From CAZJLN01 sp964540765 (lineage in GTDB: Bacteria; Chloroflexota; Anaerolineae; Anaerolineales; Anaerolineaceae): a stretch of DNA of 64,000 nt. Location of the stretch: NCBI GenBank assembly GCA_964540765.1, contig CAZINW010000001.1, positions 36,592-100,591 on the forward strand, given 5' to 3'. The translations under genes were made by a program, and so were the position numbers. Position 1 is the stretch's first letter. Each line of letters begins with the position of its first letter. This document shows positions 43,861-53,369 of this stretch, one piece after another. The notes below the pieces were generated by a model. That model was not told where the DNA came from. It saw only the letters and a program-made list of their open reading frames with translations, and searched no databases.

Positions 43861-43866
43861 TATAAT
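43861..43866 (+). promoter_or_regulatory. Probable -10 element before the coiled-coil gene
   Basis: TATAAT at 43861-43866 lies 70 bases before the ATG of the coiled-coil protein. AAGGTGAAAT before the ATG at 43937 is a plausible ribosome binding site. The -35 is not clear. Confidence 0.45.
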
Positions 43867-43936
43867 CAAGAGGACAAACATGGATTTGTAGCCTGATATA
43901 TTCCTTAAGGAATATTCGATAATTTTAAGGTGAAAT

Positions 43937-45124
43937 ATGGATGAATTAACTGGGTTTGAGTTGCTGGAAAAACGTGTTGAATGGTTGGATAATGAACGCC
44001 GGACTGATAAAACCATTCTTGCCTCACTTCAAAACCGTCTAATCGAACTTGAGAATGAGAATATAAAACTTGCTCAACAGGTTAAGGAATTAAATGGCGA
44101 AGTATCTGGGTTGAGAACCAAAGTAATTGAAACAAATAAGTATGATGCCAGGATTGAACGCGTTTCATCTGATCTGTCCAAAAAAATCAATGAAACTGAC
44201 GAAAAACTCGCACCTGCGCTGAATGAAACCGTAAAACGTTTTAAGCTTGAAATTGACGCCATTCACAAAGCTTATTCACCTCTCTTGACCCTGCCGGATG
44301 CAATTACCGCCAATCAAACAAGCATAAAGAGCCAGCATACAGAGGATGTTCGCTTATCAAAATTGATCGAAGAATTAAAACTGAAGATCGTTGAGGTCAG
44401 CCGTTTTGACGAAGATTACAAGCGATCTCTCTTTCTGCTTGAGGAAAGCCTGCGACAGGATACAAAAAGATACACCGACCTTCAAGGGGAAGTTGTCGCA
44501 CAGCGCAAGCGCATTGAAGAAAACCGCAGCCGCATCGATATGACAATTGATAATTTCCGCCAGTTTGATAAGCGCATTAATGAACTACAGACCTATGAAA
44601 AAGACCGGCGCGAAGCTCAGGCAGCGTTTGTTGAAAAAATCAACATGCAAACCGTGGAACGCGAACGCACCTTTAAGGAATGGAAAGTGCGCATTGATGC
44701 AATTGACAAGATTGATCTTGGATTCGAAAATCAAATAGACTCTCTTGAAAAAATTCAAAGGTCAGTTGAGAAATCGCTTCTTAGTTTGGATGAGGTCACA
44801 ACGCGCTTTGATCGCCGTATCAATGAAATCAGCGAGATACAGCGATTGAACGAAGAACGCTTCAGGCAGGAATGGACCACATTCAAGGCTGATGATCAAA
44901 AAAGATGGACCAACTACAGCCTCGGTCAGGAAGAACAGTTCCGCGAAATTAGAAGTGAACTGGAGTCATTGGCGAGTCAAATAACATCATTGGATGAGAT
45001 TACCCGTAGCATGGAGGATGTTATTCAGCAGTCTAACAAGGAGACAGTTAAGCGATTGCAATTGTTCTTGCATGCTTACCAGGACTCCTTACAATCCGCT
45101 TCGAACCTGGATAAAACCAAGTAG
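43937..45124 (+). CDS. Coiled-coil protein of unknown function
   Basis: This is a 395-residue soluble protein made almost wholly of heptad-like helix, rich in Glu, Lys, Arg and Leu. Coiled-coil blocks run from about residue 8 to 60 (LEKRVEWLDNERR), and then through ENRSRIDMTIDNFRQFDKR to the C-terminus. It has no membrane segment or catalytic motif. A repeated theme of RFD/RFDRRINE suggests internal duplication. The stop is 12 bases before selB, and an RBS-like GCGGGGTGG lies in between, so the two are probably cotranscribed. A structural or tethering role is a guess. Confidence 0.72.
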   Translation: MDELTGFELLEKRVEWLDNERRTDKTILASLQNRLIELENENIKLAQQVKELNGEVSGLRTKVIETNKYDARIERVSSDLSKKINETDEKLAPALNETVKRFKLEIDAIHKAYSPLLTLPDAITANQTSIKSQHTEDVRLSKLIEELKLKIVEVSRFDEDYKRSLFLLEESLRQDTKRYTDLQGEVVAQRKRIEENRSRIDMTIDNFRQFDKRINELQTYEKDRREAQAAFVEKINMQTVERERTFKEWKVRIDAIDKIDLGFENQIDSLEKIQRSVEKSLLSLDEVTTRFDRRINEISEIQRLNEERFRQEWTTFKADDQKRWTNYSLGQEEQFREIRSELESLASQITSLDEITRSMEDVIQQSNKETVKRLQLFLHAYQDSLQSASNLDKTK

Positions 45125-45136
45125 CGGGGTGGTTCA

Positions 45137-47044
45137 ATGCATGTCATCGGAACTGCCGGTCATGTAGACCATGGAAAGTCAGCCCTGGTTGCTGCACTGA
45201 CAGGGATGCATCCTGACAGACTGAAAGAAGAAATTACCCGGGAAATGAGCATTGACCTGGGTTTCGCATGGATGGAACTGCCCGGTCATATGTCCGTTGG
45301 GATCGTCGATGTTCCAGGTCATCGTGATTTTATTGAAAACATGCTTGCCGGTATGGGGGGCCTTGATGCCGTCCTCCTGGTGATCGCTGCAGATGAGGGC
45401 GTCATGCCACAAACGAGGGAACACCTGGCGATAATTGATCTCCTTCAAATTGAATCGGGCATCATCGTTCTCAACAAAATTGACCTGATTGATGACCCCG
45501 ATTGGTTGGATCTGGTTGAATTGGATGTGCATGAAGTCATGAAAGATACCGTCCTTGAGGATGCACCGATCATACGGGTATCCGCGAAAACCGGGCAGGG
45601 GCTTGATAATCTGCGGGAGGCAATCCAGGCAGTCTTAAGTTCGAAATTACCGCATGCAGATTTGGGTCGTCCGCGTCTTCCGGTGGATCGGGTTTTTTCC
45701 CTGGCAGGGTTTGGAACCATCGTCACTGGGACACTGCTGGATGGAAGCTTTAATGTTGGTAACGAGATCACCGTTCTGCCTGATGGATTGAAAGGTCGTA
45801 TTCGCGGACTGCAAAGCCATAAACAAAAAGAGGATAAAGCAGTACCCGGCAGCCGCACAGCCATCAATATCAGCGGGTTGAACAAAAGTGAGATCAGGCG
45901 CGGTGATGTTATCTCACATCCTGGTGATTATGCCTCAACAAACCTGATTGATCTTCATTTTCGCTTGTTAAAAGACGCACAAACGAGCCTAAAACATAAT
46001 ACTGAAGTCAAGTTTTTCGTGGGTGCTGCCGAAGTCCTGGCACAGTGTCGCGTGCTTGGTACCAATGAAATAAACCCTGGAGAAGAAGGATTTATTCAAT
46101 TACGCTTGCTTGACCCGGTTGTGGCAGTGCGTGGAGACCGATATATTATCCGTCGCCCTTCTCCCCCGGAGACTTGGGGTGGTGGGGTTATTCTTGATCC
46201 ACACCCTCAAAAACTTCACCGCCGCTATAATGCAGCCATGCTTAAAAACCTGGCTGAACTCCTGAAAGGTGACCCTGCTGAGATCATCCTGCAGAATGTT
46301 GATCGTTTACAGGCACCAACTGTGACCGACCTCATCACAAAAGCAGGAATGAATTTGAAGGATGGCTTGGAACTTGTTCAAAAGATGCTTGACGAAAATT
46401 CATTGATCCAGCTCGGTCCTGAAAATTCGCTCTCCCAGCAAAGAGTGATCAGTCAGCATACCTGGCACCAGGAAAGTGGCCTGATTATGGATTCTTTGCA
46501 GGATTTTCACCAGGCAAATCCTCTGAAAATTGGCATATCCAAGGAAAGTTTAAGGGCAAAGACCACACAATCCATTTTATTATTTGAGCTGATAACCAGC
46601 AAGCTCTCTCAAGAGGATCTGATCAGAATTTCAGGGACAACCATTGCACTGGCATCTCACAAAATCGAGTTTAGCGATTCCCAGCAAAAATTGATCCAGG
46701 AATTTATGGAAAAGATGAACGTCTCACCTTACAATCCACCTGGCTACAAGGAAGGATTGGAAATGCTGGGAGATGACATCATGCGTGTTTTGATATCTGA
46801 GGGGAGCCTTTTTCGTGTCTCTGAGGATGTCATATTTTCTCCCCAGGCATATCAGGCAATGACGGGCTTCATCAAAGACAAGTTAATAGAAAACGGAACG
46901 ATCACATTGTCTGAATTGCGGGATGAATTCCAAACCAGCAGAAAATATGCATTGGCAGTCCTCGAACATCTTGATACAATCGGGTTGACGATCCGACAGG
47001 GAGACTTGCGTAAACTTAAACATATGAATAAAACTCACGATTAA
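45137..47044 (+). CDS. selB: Selenocysteine-specific translation elongation factor
   Basis: SelB delivers Sec-tRNA to UGA codons that carry a SECIS hairpin. The GTPase starts with GTAGHVDHGKSALVAAL (G1), has REMSIDLGFAWM (G2/switch), DVPGHRDFIENM (G3) and VLNKIDLID (G4). EF-Tu-like domains II and III are at about 170-345 (DRVFSLAGFGTIVTGTL). The C-terminal part (about 370-635) holds winged helices for SECIS binding, the last one being TITLSELRDEFQTSRKYALAVLE. It is 635 residues, the normal length. selA, selD and selC are not in this window, so selenocysteine use is inferred, not shown. Confidence 0.94.
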   Translation: MHVIGTAGHVDHGKSALVAALTGMHPDRLKEEITREMSIDLGFAWMELPGHMSVGIVDVPGHRDFIENMLAGMGGLDAVLLVIAADEGVMPQTREHLAIIDLLQIESGIIVLNKIDLIDDPDWLDLVELDVHEVMKDTVLEDAPIIRVSAKTGQGLDNLREAIQAVLSSKLPHADLGRPRLPVDRVFSLAGFGTIVTGTLLDGSFNVGNEITVLPDGLKGRIRGLQSHKQKEDKAVPGSRTAINISGLNKSEIRRGDVISHPGDYASTNLIDLHFRLLKDAQTSLKHNTEVKFFVGAAEVLAQCRVLGTNEINPGEEGFIQLRLLDPVVAVRGDRYIIRRPSPPETWGGGVILDPHPQKLHRRYNAAMLKNLAELLKGDPAEIILQNVDRLQAPTVTDLITKAGMNLKDGLELVQKMLDENSLIQLGPENSLSQQRVISQHTWHQESGLIMDSLQDFHQANPLKIGISKESLRAKTTQSILLFELITSKLSQEDLIRISGTTIALASHKIEFSDSQQKLIQEFMEKMNVSPYNPPGYKEGLEMLGDDIMRVLISEGSLFRVSEDVIFSPQAYQAMTGFIKDKLIENGTITLSELRDEFQTSRKYALAVLEHLDTIGLTIRQGDLRKLKHMNKTHD

Positions 47045-47068
47045 TTTACTAAACCAAAGGAGAATAAA

Positions 47069-48007
47069 ATGAGTTGGAAAGTGTTGATCACAGATGGCAT
47101 TGAGAAAGAGGGTAAAACGATCATCGCATCCAAGGGTGTTGCTGACGATAAAAAAGGCATTACTCACGAAGAATTATTGACCGTTGTTCCTGAATACCAT
47201 GCGTTAATCGTGCGCGGTCGCACAAAGGTTACGGAGGCCGTTATGGCAGCCGGAAAAAATCTTAAAGTGGTTGGGCGCATGGGTGTCGGTGTGGATAATA
47301 TCGACCTGCAGGCAGCCAGAGCGCGTGGCATTACAGTTGTCAATGCGCCGGTTGCCACCACCATTGCCGTGGCAGAGCTGACCATGGCGCTCATGCTCAG
47401 CCTTGTGCGTGAAATTCCCAGGGCAGACGCCGCGATGAAGTCTGAAAAATGGCTAAAAAAAGAACTCACAGGTACGGAACTCAGTAAAAAGGTGCTGGGC
47501 GTCATCGGTTACGGTCACATTGGTGAGGCTGTCAGCAAGCGTGCACAGGCATTTGATATGAAAGTGCTGGGGTTTGATCCAATCCGACCGCATGAGGAAG
47601 TGGCAGCCAGTGGCGCAGAGCCTGTCACCCTTGAAACGCTGATTGCACAGGCAGATATCGTCACCCTGCATATTCCCTTAATTCCCTCCACAAAACACAT
47701 CCTGAATGCGGGTGCATTTAGAAAAATGAAGGACGGGGTCAAAATCGTCTGTGCTGCCAGGGGCGGCGTCATTGATGATGCCGCTTTGCTGGAAGCACTT
47801 GAGTCCGGCAAGGTATCCGGTGCAGCCTTGGATGTGTACGAAACAGAACCTCCCACTGATTATGCTTTGGCAAAACATCCCAGGGTGATTGCAGTCCCTC
47901 ATATCGGTGCTCAAACTGAGGAAGCCCAGGTTCGTGCAGCCATCGATATCGCCAGCGAAGTCATGAATATTCTGGAAGGAAAGCCCGCCCGCTGGAAAGT
48001 TGCTTGA
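47069..48007 (+). CDS. D-3-phosphoglycerate dehydrogenase-type 2-hydroxyacid dehydrogenase (no ACT domain)
   Basis: This is a 312-residue NAD-dependent dehydrogenase. The Rossmann motif is VLGVIGYGHIGEAVSKRA, and the catalytic parts are VCAARGGVIDDAALL and PHIGAQTEEAQVRAA with the acid-base His. It begins like SerA (KVLITDGIEKEGKTII) but lacks the C-terminal ACT or ASB regulatory domains, so it is the short form. AAAGGAG precedes the ATG. It follows selB by 24 bases. Serine synthesis is likely, which would also feed Ser-tRNA for selenocysteine, but another hydroxyacid is possible. Confidence 0.85.
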   Translation: MSWKVLITDGIEKEGKTIIASKGVADDKKGITHEELLTVVPEYHALIVRGRTKVTEAVMAAGKNLKVVGRMGVGVDNIDLQAARARGITVVNAPVATTIAVAELTMALMLSLVREIPRADAAMKSEKWLKKELTGTELSKKVLGVIGYGHIGEAVSKRAQAFDMKVLGFDPIRPHEEVAASGAEPVTLETLIAQADIVTLHIPLIPSTKHILNAGAFRKMKDGVKIVCAARGGVIDDAALLEALESGKVSGAALDVYETEPPTDYALAKHPRVIAVPHIGAQTEEAQVRAAIDIASEVMNILEGKPARWKVA

Positions 48008-48046
48008 TTCGAAAACAAAAATGTCAACATTGATAAAAGGAGTACG

Positions 48047-49549
48047 ATGAGTGAAAAATTAGACATGCTGAATGCCAAAATTGCAGAGATTGCTGATCTT
48101 AACGGCATCTCAGCGCTTTTGGGATGGGATCAGCAGGTGTTAATGCCATCGGGTGGTACAGAAGAACGCGCCAACCAGGCCTCTTTGATCGGCAAAATGA
48201 CCCATGAGCGGATGACATCCGATGAAATGGGAAAGCTGATCTCAGACCTTGAAACAGAACTGGGTGATCTGCATGCAGATACAGATGAAGCCCGCATTGT
48301 CAAGGTTGCCAAAAGGAATTATGAGCTTCAGACAAAAATTCCGATTGATAAGCTGATTGAATTTATTAAAGTCACCACCCTGGCACACGACATTTGGGTG
48401 AAAGCCAGGCAGAACAATGATTTTAAGAGTTTTCAACCCATTCTGCAGCACATCATAGAATTACGAAGAGAACAGGCTGAAATCTTTAAACCCTACGATC
48501 ATGTTTACGATCCACTTTTGGATCAATATGAACCAGGCATGAAGACTGCTGAGGTGAAAGAGATTTTCGATATCTTGCGACCAAAACAGGTTGAACTTCT
48601 GAGAGCCATCGGCGAGGCTGAGCCGGTGGATAACACCTTCATAAAGCAGAAATATGACAAGGCATTACAGGAGAAATTCGGTAAATTTGTGATCACCCGC
48701 TTTGGGTTTGATTGGTCACGCGGACGGCTGGATCTGGCTCCGCACCCATTCACAACTGAGTTCGGACTGGGCGATGTCCGCATCACCACGCGTTACCTGG
48801 ATGATGACGGTCTCTCCGCCTTGTTCAGCAGCATGCATGAAGCCGGACATGCCATGTATGAACAGGGATTGGATAAAAAATACGATCGTACTGCACTGCA
48901 GGGCGGCACTTCCCTGGCTTTTCATGAGTCACAATCCCGGCTGTGGGAAAACCTGGTCGGACGCAGCTACGAATTCTGGTCATATTTCTACCCGACTTTC
49001 CAGATGCTCTTCTCGGAACATCTTGGCAATGTCAATCTCGACCAATTCTACAGGGGCATAAACCGTGTGGAACCCTCTTTGATCCGTGTGGAAGCCGATG
49101 AAGCCACTTACAATCTGCATATCATGCTGCGCATGGAGATTGAGATCGGTCTTATCGAAAACAGCGTCGATTCAAGGGACCTGCCTGAGATTTGGAATGC
49201 AAAAATGAAGGATTATCTCGGCATCACACCGCCAAGTGATAGTTTGGGCGTCCTACAGGATGTGCACTGGTCAGGCGGCATGATCGGGTATTTCCCGACC
49301 TATGCACTGGGCAATCTCATTTCAGTCCAGTTATGGGAAAGCATGCTTGCAGATAAACCTGGCATTCCTGGAGAACTGTCCAATGGAGATTTCACCTCAA
49401 TTCTTGGATGGATGCGCGAAAAAGTACACCAATTCGGATCAAAATATGAACCACAGGAACTGCTTCAAAAAATCACAGGAAGCAAGCTCACAGCTGAACC
49501 TTATATTCGCTATTTAAACACAAAATACAAAAAAATCTACAACCTATAA
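48047..49549 (+). CDS. M32 metallocarboxypeptidase
   Basis: This is a 500-residue enzyme of the Taq/Pfu carboxypeptidase family. The zinc motif HEAGH lies in SSMHEAGHAMYEQGL (near residue 265), with the downstream Glu in LAFHESQSRLWENLVG. The family helices DLNGISALLGWDQQVLMPSGG at the start and RVEADEATYNLHIMLRME near residue 350 are typical. AAAGGAG precedes the ATG. It is a cytoplasmic exopeptidase with a broad C-terminal specificity. A terminator follows. Confidence 0.93.
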   Translation: MSEKLDMLNAKIAEIADLNGISALLGWDQQVLMPSGGTEERANQASLIGKMTHERMTSDEMGKLISDLETELGDLHADTDEARIVKVAKRNYELQTKIPIDKLIEFIKVTTLAHDIWVKARQNNDFKSFQPILQHIIELRREQAEIFKPYDHVYDPLLDQYEPGMKTAEVKEIFDILRPKQVELLRAIGEAEPVDNTFIKQKYDKALQEKFGKFVITRFGFDWSRGRLDLAPHPFTTEFGLGDVRITTRYLDDDGLSALFSSMHEAGHAMYEQGLDKKYDRTALQGGTSLAFHESQSRLWENLVGRSYEFWSYFYPTFQMLFSEHLGNVNLDQFYRGINRVEPSLIRVEADEATYNLHIMLRMEIEIGLIENSVDSRDLPEIWNAKMKDYLGITPPSDSLGVLQDVHWSGGMIGYFPTYALGNLISVQLWESMLADKPGIPGELSNGDFTSILGWMREKVHQFGSKYEPQELLQKITGSKLTAEPYIRYLNTKYKKIYNL

Positions 49550-49564
49550 TATCTTGATTTGCAT

Positions 49565-49612
49565 AAAAGGCATCGCTGCAGATGGTTAAAACCTCGATGC
49601 CTTTTTGTTTTT
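49565..49612 (+). terminator. Rho-independent terminator after the M32 gene
   Basis: AAAAGGCATCG (49565-49575) pairs with CGATGCCTTTT (49595-49605), followed by a T-rich tail. Perfect 11-base stem with a 19-base loop. Confidence 0.9.
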
Positions 49613-49652
49613 TGGGTAAAATGAACAGCATGATGAATGCCAGGTTGAAAAA

Positions 49653-50417
49653 ATGACAAGACTGCAGATCACAAAGTTTCTTACTTCTATTCTTTTTGCA
49701 GGTTTGATGATCCCCTTAACATCTGCATCCATGACCCCCGATCCAGTAAGAACCGTTATCCCTGTGATGATTCAGATCCAATCTCCCGGTCCGGGATCGC
49801 AAATTACCTCACCGCTACTGTTGAAGGTTCACACACCATGTGGTGCGGATGGTTTGGTTAACATTTCGCTGATGGATGCCAATAACCTGGTGCTCTCCCG
49901 CCAGATCATCAGGCAGGATTGTGACCAGGGAGATATTGCAGACCTGGCTGTGTCAATGTATTTTGACGTTCAAAAAGAAGCTGTCCCTGCCAGGATTGTA
50001 GTCAGTATTGAAGATCGTTATGACCGACCTGCCGCACTTTCTTCTGTCGATGTCAACCTTGTAGCTGCTCATTCAAAAATCACCCCACCCGCAGATTCAA
50101 AACCGGTATTTAAGATTCTGGCTCCAACTGCCGGCAGTGCGCTTCCAGTCAACTCAATTACGGTTTCTGGAGAAATGCTGCCGAGTGGCAATAACCCGAT
50201 TATCCTGGAAATCATGACATCAACCGGAATAATTCTTGGCTCACGCCAGGTACCCGTTCCAGAATCATCCAACACGGAGTATTTTCCCTTCTCTGTTGAC
50301 ATCCCTGTGAATGAGGTTGCTGAACGGCAGGATGTACGCCTGATTATCCGTCAAATGGGCGACAATATCCCCGGAAATATCGCTTTAAGCAGTGTGGAAT
50401 TTTTCATAGAGCCATAA
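49653..50417 (+). CDS. Secreted or lipid-free exported protein with two Ig-like domains, function unknown
   Basis: This is a 254-residue exported protein. It has an N-terminal signal peptide (residues 1 to about 26, KFLTSILFAGLMIPLTSASM). Two beta-sandwich domains of about 90 residues follow. Each opens with a similar phrase: IQIQSPGPGSQITSPLLLKV near 45, and FKILAPTAGSALPVNSITVS near 155. This pattern matches Gmad2/germination Ig-like domains of bacterial surface proteins. No catalytic site is seen. It lies alone between a terminator and the redox triplet. Confidence 0.65.
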   Translation: MTRLQITKFLTSILFAGLMIPLTSASMTPDPVRTVIPVMIQIQSPGPGSQITSPLLLKVHTPCGADGLVNISLMDANNLVLSRQIIRQDCDQGDIADLAVSMYFDVQKEAVPARIVVSIEDRYDRPAALSSVDVNLVAAHSKITPPADSKPVFKILAPTAGSALPVNSITVSGEMLPSGNNPIILEIMTSTGIILGSRQVPVPESSNTEYFPFSVDIPVNEVAERQDVRLIIRQMGDNIPGNIALSSVEFFIEP

Positions 50418-50481
50418 TTTCATTAAGACTCATCAAGATCGATCTATTTATCCTTTTTTAACCCGCAATGCCTGAAGCATG

Positions 50482-50487
50482 TATAAT
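50482..50487 (+). promoter_or_regulatory. Probable -10 element before the redox triplet
   Basis: TATAAT at 50482-50487 lies 46 bases before the ATG of the GlpA-like gene. No convincing -35 is seen. Confidence 0.45.
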
Positions 50488-50532
50488 TATGCCTGATTAA
50501 ATTTTTGCACATTTGCATTCATGGAGGTCTGC

Positions 50533-52029
50533 ATGGCAAAAGATTATGATGTCATCATCATCGGTGGGGGTGCGGTTGGTTGTATGGTGGCACGTTATCT
50601 CTCAAGGTACAAGCTGGATATATTATTGATCGAAAAGGAAAGCGATATTGGCATGGGCACCAGCTCTGCCAACTCTGCCATCATGCACGCCGGCTATGAT
50701 GCCCTGCCAGGCACCTTGAAAGCCAAAACCAATGCCATCTCTGCCCCCCTCTGGGATGACCTCAGCCGGGAACTCGGCATCCCCTTCAGCCGCTGTGGAG
50801 ATTACGTTGTCGCCACAGCGCCGGATCAATTTGAAACCCTGGATATCCTCAGGCAGCAGGGTCTCCAAAATTGCGTTCCGGAGCTCCAGATCATCTCAGC
50901 GGAAGAATTACGTGCTCGGGAGCCAATGGTATCCCCCGACGCGCTGGCTGCCCTTTGGGTGCCTTCCGGAGGCATTCTGGACACGTTTGCCGTTACAGTG
51001 GCAGCCGCTGAAAATGCCGTGATGAACGGTGTGACAGTCATGCTTGAAACACCCTTTGTGGATTTTCTATGGGAAGGCAGGCGCATCATCGGGGTAAAAG
51101 CACCCGGGTCAGATTACCATGGCCGTTGGGTGGTTAATGCCGCCGGGCTGTATGCGGATGACGTCATGCACAAAGCAGGGGTGCGCCCGGAGTTTGTCAT
51201 TCGTCCCCGCCGCGGTGAGTATGTCATCCTGGATGAAGCTGATTTTAACCTCACCCGTCAAGCAGTTTTTTTTCCAACGCCAACTGACAAAGGCAAAGGT
51301 ATTGTCGTCACCTCCAGCATGCACGGCAACACCATTGTTGGTCCTAACTCCAACTTTGTCGACTCAAAAGAAGATAAAACCTTCACCCAGGCAGGCTTCA
51401 ATGAAATCTGGGAAGGTGCCAGGAAGATCATTCCGGGCATTAATCGCCGCAATATCATCGCCCAATTTGCCGGTTTGCGTGCGCATGGTAATGCTGCCTG
51501 TCTGACTCCGGGGGTCAATTACAGCGGCGACTTTGTCATTGAAATCCCCGCCGAAGTTCAGGGGCTCGTCAATCTCGGCGGGATTGAATCACCAGGATTG
51601 ACTGCATCCCCGGGCATTGCCCTGATGGTCATCGATTTGTTAAAACAGGCTGGCGAACCCCTGCAGAAAAAGCCTTACTGGAATCCAGTTCGTCCTGCCA
51701 GACCAGTCTTCCGCCACCTTTCAAAAGTGGAGCAAGCCGCATTGGTCGCCAGTGACCCGGGTTATGGTCGCATCATCTGCCGCTGTGAGACTGTCACAGA
51801 AGGTGAGATCCTTGCAGAAATTCACGCTCCCATCCCGGCACGCACCTATGACGCCATTAAACGACGCACCTGGACAGGTACCGGTCGCTGCCAGGGTGGG
51901 TTCGACATGCCGCGTGTGGTAAAAATGCTCTCGGATGAATTGGGCATTCCACCCGAGCAGGTGACCAAAAAAGGATCTGGATCACCCTACCTTTACCGAC
52001 ACACGAAGGATCTGGAGGAGGCTGCCTGA
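50533..52029 (+). CDS. GlpA-like FAD-dependent glycerol-3-phosphate dehydrogenase/oxidoreductase with BFD domain
   Basis: This is a 498-residue flavoprotein. The FAD motif YDVIIIGGGAVGCMVARYL opens the protein, and GTSSANSAIMHAGYD and WVVNAAGLYADD are DAO-family blocks. A C-terminal BFD-like [2Fe-2S] domain (about 412-470) has C416 and C418 (IICRCE) and C453 (GRCQGGF). The usual fourth Cys is Asp (D458). GGAGGT directly before the ATG at 50533 fixes the start, although an earlier ATG at 50521 exists. It forms a triplet with the next two genes, as known from Thermotoga and clostridia. Confidence 0.85.
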   Translation: MAKDYDVIIIGGGAVGCMVARYLSRYKLDILLIEKESDIGMGTSSANSAIMHAGYDALPGTLKAKTNAISAPLWDDLSRELGIPFSRCGDYVVATAPDQFETLDILRQQGLQNCVPELQIISAEELRAREPMVSPDALAALWVPSGGILDTFAVTVAAAENAVMNGVTVMLETPFVDFLWEGRRIIGVKAPGSDYHGRWVVNAAGLYADDVMHKAGVRPEFVIRPRRGEYVILDEADFNLTRQAVFFPTPTDKGKGIVVTSSMHGNTIVGPNSNFVDSKEDKTFTQAGFNEIWEGARKIIPGINRRNIIAQFAGLRAHGNAACLTPGVNYSGDFVIEIPAEVQGLVNLGGIESPGLTASPGIALMVIDLLKQAGEPLQKKPYWNPVRPARPVFRHLSKVEQAALVASDPGYGRIICRCETVTEGEILAEIHAPIPARTYDAIKRRTWTGTGRCQGGFDMPRVVKMLSDELGIPPEQVTKKGSGSPYLYRHTKDLEEAA

Positions 52030-52030
52030 A

Positions 52031-53302
52031 ATGAAGCAAGTTTACGACGTCATCATTATCGGAAGTGGCCCGGGTGGTCTCGCTGCTGCCATTGCAGCCA
52101 AAAAGAATGGGGCAGGCGATGTCTTGATCATCGAACGCGACCTGGAGTTGGGTGGCATTCTGCTTCAGTGTATTCACAATGGTTTTGGCATTGAGATTTT
52201 CAACAAGGACATGCCTGGTCCCAGTTATGCCCAACATTTTATTGAAGAGACGCTCGGTCTGGGCGTTGAAGTGCTGTTGGATACGATGGTGCTAGATATC
52301 GACGCTGATCGCAAGATCACAGCCATCAGTAAACATACCGGCTTCATTGAATTGAATGCAAGGGCAATTGTTCTTGCCATGGGCTGCCGTGAACGCACAC
52401 GCTCGCAAATTCTCCTCTCAGGCACCCGCCCTGCCGGTGTTTATACCGCCGGCACCGCCCAGCGTTGGGTCAATATTGAAGGTTACATGCCGGGTAAGCG
52501 CTTTGTGATCCTCGGCTCAGGGGATATCGGCATGATCATGGCACGTCGTCTGACGATCGAGGGAGCCAGGGTGGAACGTGTGCTTGAGATCATGCCTTAT
52601 TTGACAGGGCTCACCCGCAATTATGTGCAATGCCTGATGGATTACGACATACCCCTGCAAAAAAGCCATACAGTCAAGAACATCCTCGGCGGCCACAGGG
52701 TTGAAGCCGTGGAGACTGTGGCTGTTGATGAGAAATGGAATCACATCCCGGGAAGCGAAGAGATCATCCCCTGCGACACGCTGCTGCTCAGCGTGGGGTT
52801 GATCCCTGAAAATGAGCTCTCAAAAAAGGCAGGCGTTTTGCTGGATCCGATCACCGGCGGACCTTTCGTGGATGATCGCTTTATGACCTCTGTACCGGGA
52901 ATTTTTGCTGCAGGCAACGTCGTGCATGTTTATGACTTGGTGGATTGGGTCACTGAGGCTGGTTTTGTGGCCGGTCGTGGTGCTGCCTTGTTCGCCCAAA
53001 AAGCCAGCACAGCCTCAACCCATCGAATTCCCTTGAATGCCGCTGATGGCATTCGCTACGTGGTGCCACAATACCTTGATAGTGAGAACCTGAAAACGGA
53101 GCCCATCCGTTTACAAATGCGCGTCACTTCTCCCGTGGAGGAGCGTGTCCGCATTGTGGTTGAAGATGAGCAAGGCAACACCCTTGCCAGACATGCCGAG
53201 CCCTATGCCCGCCCGGGCGAGATCATCACCATGGAAATCAAGCAGGATGCTTATGACAATGCCCACAAGGCAAAAGCATTGAGTGTGCGAATACAAAAGT
53301 GA
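52031..53302 (+). CDS. FAD/NAD(P)-dependent disulfide-type oxidoreductase, second component of the redox triplet
   Basis: This is a 423-residue flavoprotein. FAD motif: YDVIIIGSGPGGLAAAIAAKK. NAD(P) motif: KRFVILGSGDIGMIMARRL near residue 160. Second FAD signature: VPGIFAAGNVVHVYDLVDW near 290. It has no CxxC redox disulfide at the usual place; GGILLQCIHNGFG holds one Cys. It starts one base after the GlpA-like stop, so the two are coupled. It probably passes electrons between the GlpA-like flavin and pyridine nucleotide. Confidence 0.85.
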   Translation: MKQVYDVIIIGSGPGGLAAAIAAKKNGAGDVLIIERDLELGGILLQCIHNGFGIEIFNKDMPGPSYAQHFIEETLGLGVEVLLDTMVLDIDADRKITAISKHTGFIELNARAIVLAMGCRERTRSQILLSGTRPAGVYTAGTAQRWVNIEGYMPGKRFVILGSGDIGMIMARRLTIEGARVERVLEIMPYLTGLTRNYVQCLMDYDIPLQKSHTVKNILGGHRVEAVETVAVDEKWNHIPGSEEIIPCDTLLLSVGLIPENELSKKAGVLLDPITGGPFVDDRFMTSVPGIFAAGNVVHVYDLVDWVTEAGFVAGRGAALFAQKASTASTHRIPLNAADGIRYVVPQYLDSENLKTEPIRLQMRVTSPVEERVRIVVEDEQGNTLARHAEPYARPGEIITMEIKQDAYDNAHKAKALSVRIQK

Positions 53303-53369
53303 ACTCGTGTAGAAGTCTATGCATTGTAAATGGCGAAATTTCTGATATAAGTAATTTGAGGTAAGTAAT

